From positions 1 through 8,915 of the forward strand of contig CALLAG010000404.1 of NCBI GenBank assembly GCA_938002705.1: a DNA stretch of 8,915 bases, read 5' to 3'. The DNA comes from an uncultured Saprospiraceae bacterium (lineage in GTDB: Bacteria; Bacteroidota; Bacteroidia; Chitinophagales; Saprospiraceae). Below the pieces are notes generated by a model, which saw only the letters and a program-made list of their open reading frames with translations, did not search any database and was not told the DNA's origin. The position numbers and the translations under genes were made by a program. This document shows, piece after piece, positions 6,800-8,915 of this stretch; the first letter of the stretch is position 1, and every line of letters begins with the position of its first letter.

Positions 6800-8041
6800 A
6801 TGAATGCATTAGATACTATAAAAGAAGCCTTAGCTTCCATAAGAGCTAATTTTCTCAGAGCTGTCCTGACACTCTTGATTATTGCTGTAGGGATTACTTG
6901 CCTTGTGGGTATATTAACTGCTATAGATACTATTCTCTTCTCCATGAGTGATAGTTTTAACCGTATGGGTGCTAATACTTTTAATATTTATCCAAGTGGT
7001 GAGCGGATGAGAGGTAATAATAATGGTAAGGATATAAAAAAAGGGGATCCTATAGACTTCAGACAAGCTGTGGAGTTCAAGGAAGCGTATGGATATTCTG
7101 GTGCTAAGGTGGCTATCAGTACATTCTGTAAGTGGAATTCTACAGTGAAGTACAAAGACGAAAAAACCAATCCTAATATCAGATTAATCGGTATAGATGA
7201 GAATTATCTTTCTGCTTCTGCATATGAGATTGATCATGGAAGAAATTTCTCTGCAAGTGAGGTAGAGAACGGAGATCATAAGATCATATTGGGTGACGAA
7301 TTAGTCAATACACTTTTTGATAAAAAGCCAGAAAAGGCTATCAATGAAACCGTACGTGTAGGTAATACACGTTATAAGGTGGTAGGGGTACTTAAGAGTA
7401 AAGGGTCTTCTATGAATGCTTCTAATGATAGGCGTGTATTCATACCTCTATTAAACGCAAAGCGCTATTATGGCTATACTGATAAGAATTATACTGTAAT
7501 GACAGCAGTCAAAGATCCTACAGCTATAGAAGATGCTATAGCAAGTGCTACTGGAAGTATGAGAAATGTAAGAAACCTCAAGGCTGTAGAGGATAATGAT
7601 TTTGAAATAAGAAAAAGTGATGGGATCTTAGAAACACTTAAAGACATCACTACAGAATTAAGGTTAGGAACCATCGCTATAGCTCTTATGACTCTCTTCG
7701 GAGCAGCCATAGGATTGATGAACATAATGTTAGTATCAGTGACTGAGAGAACCAGAGAGATCGGGATACGTAAGGCACTCGGTGCTACAAGATTTAATAT
7801 CCTCTTTCAGTTTCTCATGGAGGCGGTAGTCATCACTATCCTTGGAGGTATTGTCGGTATTATCTTAGGTATTATAGTCGGATTTATAGTAGCCTTAGCC
7901 ATTAAGGGTCGATTCGTTATACCATTTAACTGGATGTTACTGGGTATCGTAGTATGTGTCATAGTAGGTGTCATCTCTGGTCTATACCCGGCTATAAAAG
8001 CTTCTCGTCTTGATCCTATAGATGCACTCAGGTATGAGTAG
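6800..8041 (+). CDS. ABC transporter permease, MacB/FtsX type
   Basis: The product has 413 residues, the normal length for this family. The order is an N-terminal transmembrane helix (about 21-45), a periplasmic MacB-type domain (about 46-285), and a C-terminal FtsX domain with three helices (about 289-312, 340-367, 376-396). The cytoplasmic coupling loop ERTREIGIRKALGAT (316-330) and the tail GLYPAIKASRLDPIDALRYE are hallmark motifs. Such permeases pair with a LolD/MacB-like ATPase and often a membrane-fusion protein, in export, lipoprotein transport or envelope-stress processes. Neither partner is in the window: the upstream gene is an unrelated secreted protein and 494 bp of gene-poor DNA follow. 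The ATG at 6800 is preceded by GTATTTTG (6783-6790), a one-mismatch -7 promoter element very close to the start. The substrate cannot be told from sequence. Confidence 0.93.
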   Translation: MNALDTIKEALASIRANFLRAVLTLLIIAVGITCLVGILTAIDTILFSMSDSFNRMGANTFNIYPSGERMRGNNNGKDIKKGDPIDFRQAVEFKEAYGYSGAKVAISTFCKWNSTVKYKDEKTNPNIRLIGIDENYLSASAYEIDHGRNFSASEVENGDHKIILGDELVNTLFDKKPEKAINETVRVGNTRYKVVGVLKSKGSSMNASNDRRVFIPLLNAKRYYGYTDKNYTVMTAVKDPTAIEDAIASATGSMRNVRNLKAVEDNDFEIRKSDGILETLKDITTELRLGTIAIALMTLFGAAIGLMNIMLVSVTERTREIGIRKALGATRFNILFQFLMEAVVITILGGIVGIILGIIVGFIVALAIKGRFVIPFNWMLLGIVVCVIVGVISGLYPAIKASRLDPIDALRYE

Positions 8042-8535
8042 CAATCATTCTTGATCTATTAGTGTCTCATCTTAAAAGTTATCAGTTTTTATAAGAATAC
8101 CACTTATCGTCAGATAGTCAATACGATTCAAGTTTGGATTAATCACTGAGGGTGTGTCAAGTATAACTTTAGAGAATCCTTGATTGTCATATTATGATGG
8201 TACCACTGATGTGCACATGCAGCTGTATAGTGTCGCCTAAAAATGCGAATAGCCCAAGTTCTGTAACTCAGGCTATTTCGACTAAGGTCTCAAAATAAGA
8301 AAACTACGTCTTTATAAAGGCTCCAAAAAGGAGATATTAAGTTCTGTTATATGTGTAAAAGCTTGTCTTTTACTAAATTGAACTCTAAGGTATGCACTAA
8401 ATTTGCAATAGTCTATTATATTAACAAAAAACTTATTAAAAAGTTTTCTATATGTATCATATTGGTCTATAGGTTGCAATACATAATGAATTATCTGTTA
8501 TGAATGCATTTTGTGTAATAATCTAAGGTATTTTA
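8042..8535. other. Gene-poor spacer with degenerate frames and hairpins
   Basis: No gene is called in these 494 bp. A minus-strand frame is open from about 8494 to 8312 and has protein-like composition, but it has no ATG; a TTG at 8479 would give 55 residues. A plus-strand frame from 8194 to 8298 (34 residues) overlaps the hairpin at 8248-8277. A second inverted repeat (AAAACTT 8428-8434, AAGTTTT 8441-8447) is AT-only apart from one pair and may be chance. No terminator for the permease gene is clear after 8041. AGGGTGT at 8149-8155 resembles the 8-bp repeat unit. Confidence 0.5.
8239..8277 (-). terminator. Minus-strand intrinsic terminator candidate
   Basis: AATAGCC (8248-8254) and GGCTATT (8271-8277) pair perfectly over 7 bp. 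Inside them AGTT and AACT pair around a CTGT loop, giving a two-part stem. Read on the minus strand the stem is followed after four bases by five U (plus-strand A5 at 8239-8243), as in an intrinsic terminator. On the plus strand no T-run follows. It would end a minus-strand transcript that includes the small ORF at 8751-8536, leaving an untranslated tail of nearly 300 nt. Confidence 0.5.
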
Positions 8536-8751
8536 TTAAGCAATTTCAGCTATAGATATTGCGCTATTGAAGTGTTTTAACCTGAATTTTGTATTAGAAA
8601 TGCAAATTCCACTCAATGGGTAGACGAAATCATTGTTAGCCAATGATTTGTCGTAGGTTAACCTCATACGAGCTTGATCGACTGTAGGAGCATCGTGTAT
8701 GACATTTATTTTTAACCATTTAGTTTTGATTAAAACTTCTGAATAGCGCAT
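8536..8751 (-). CDS. Small hypothetical protein (doubtful)
   Basis: This is a 71-residue frame starting with ATG at 8751, directly after an in-frame stop, and ending in two TAA codons. I do not recognise the protein. It has a basic N-terminal half (MRYSEVLIKTKWLKINVI), an acidic/polar middle (about 19-43) and a hydrophobic patch FVYPLSGICI (42-51), with no signal peptide or membrane helix of full length. Support comes from position: a perfect 21-bp palindrome lies 16 bp upstream of the start, and a minus-strand terminator candidate lies downstream. The frame is short and in AT-rich DNA, so it could also be chance or the remains of a longer decayed gene. Confidence 0.35.
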   Translation of the reverse strand: MRYSEVLIKTKWLKINVIHDAPTVDQARMRLTYDKSLANNDFVYPLSGICISNTKFRLKHFNSAISIAEIA

Positions 8752-8766
8752 TTAAGTTGCACAAAT

Positions 8767-8787
8767 AAACTAAGTATTACTTAGTTT
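8767..8787. promoter_or_regulatory. Perfect 21-bp palindrome, operator-like
   Basis: Arms AAACTAAGTA (8767-8776) and TACTTAGTTT (8778-8787) are perfect reverse complements around a single T. It sits 16 bp upstream of the ATG at 8751 on the minus strand, where a promoter would lie. The half-site core ACTAAG occurs a third time just beyond, near 8792-8797. This arrangement fits a binding site for a dimeric regulator. It could instead be a small transcript hairpin, but there is no G+C-rich stem and no adjacent T-run typical of a terminator. Confidence 0.5.
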
Positions 8788-8915
8788 TATTACTAAGATT
8801 ACTCTATAAATGAAAGTTATATTTGACATTGTACGTTATCGTCGTTACTACTCGAGAGTTCACTTTCCATACTTAAGAATTTGAGATTAATAACCAATTG
8901 ACTTTTGTTGTTTTT

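Noticed and set aside
8248..8277. Integron attC site or insertion-sequence end
   Set aside because: The core RYYYAAC/GTTRRRY pattern is absent, and no integrase, transposase or target duplication is seen.
8194..8298. Plus-strand 34-residue frame
   Set aside because: It overlaps the hairpin at 8248-8277, is very short and has no family resemblance.
8312..8479. Minus-strand 55-residue frame starting at TTG
   Set aside because: Protein-like composition is suggestive, but there is no ATG, no motif and no recognised family; kept only as part of the spacer description.
8811..8885. Plus-strand 24-residue frame right of the palindrome
   Set aside because: Too short, with no supporting promoter or motif.

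Overview
This window most likely comes from the chromosome of a member of the Bacteroidota. The evidence is a MoxR/Bat-type operon with the gene order usual in that phylum, AT-rich spacers, no consistent Shine-Dalgarno sites, a candidate promoter of the Bacteroidota type (TAnnTTTG) upstream of moxR, and protein types common in Bacteroidota. I cannot name the genus. A Saprospiria- or Cytophagia-like lineage is a guess.

Layout. Positions 1-401 hold no convincing gene, only a hairpin followed by a T-run at 359-395. From 5936 down to 402 the minus strand carries a five-gene operon: a MoxR-type AAA+ ATPase; a DUF58 protein with a VWA-like metal site; a BatD-like or DUF4381-like membrane protein; a BatA-type membrane-anchored VWA protein; and an exported tetratricopeptide-repeat protein. 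The last four genes overlap or are nearly touching. The moxR-DUF58 junction is different: a 109-bp gap contains nine perfectly phased copies of an 8-bp tandem repeat. A 135-bp divergent intergenic region separates moxR from two plus-strand genes: a secreted protein of unknown function (6072-6692) and an ABC transporter permease of the MacB/FtsX type (6800-8041). The last 870 bp are gene-poor. They hold a doubtful 71-residue minus-strand ORF (8536-8751), a perfect 21-bp palindrome just upstream of it, and a hairpin that would end a minus-strand transcript near 8239.

How the genes could work together. In known MoxR-DUF58-VWA systems the AAA+ ATPase is thought to remodel or activate partners through VWA metal sites, with the membrane VWA and BatD-like proteins acting at the inner membrane and the TPR protein as a periplasmic scaffold. 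In Bacteroides this cluster is called the aerotolerance (bat) operon. Here the cluster is short: no second VWA gene (batB), full-length batD or batE follows, and the operon ends with the TPR gene. The permease is probably unrelated to the Bat system.

Most of the window is a recognisable conserved operon. The parts least explained by known families are the 8-bp repeat inside the operon and the palindrome/hairpin/small-ORF unit at the right end. I did not find convincing evidence of a wholly new multi-gene system.
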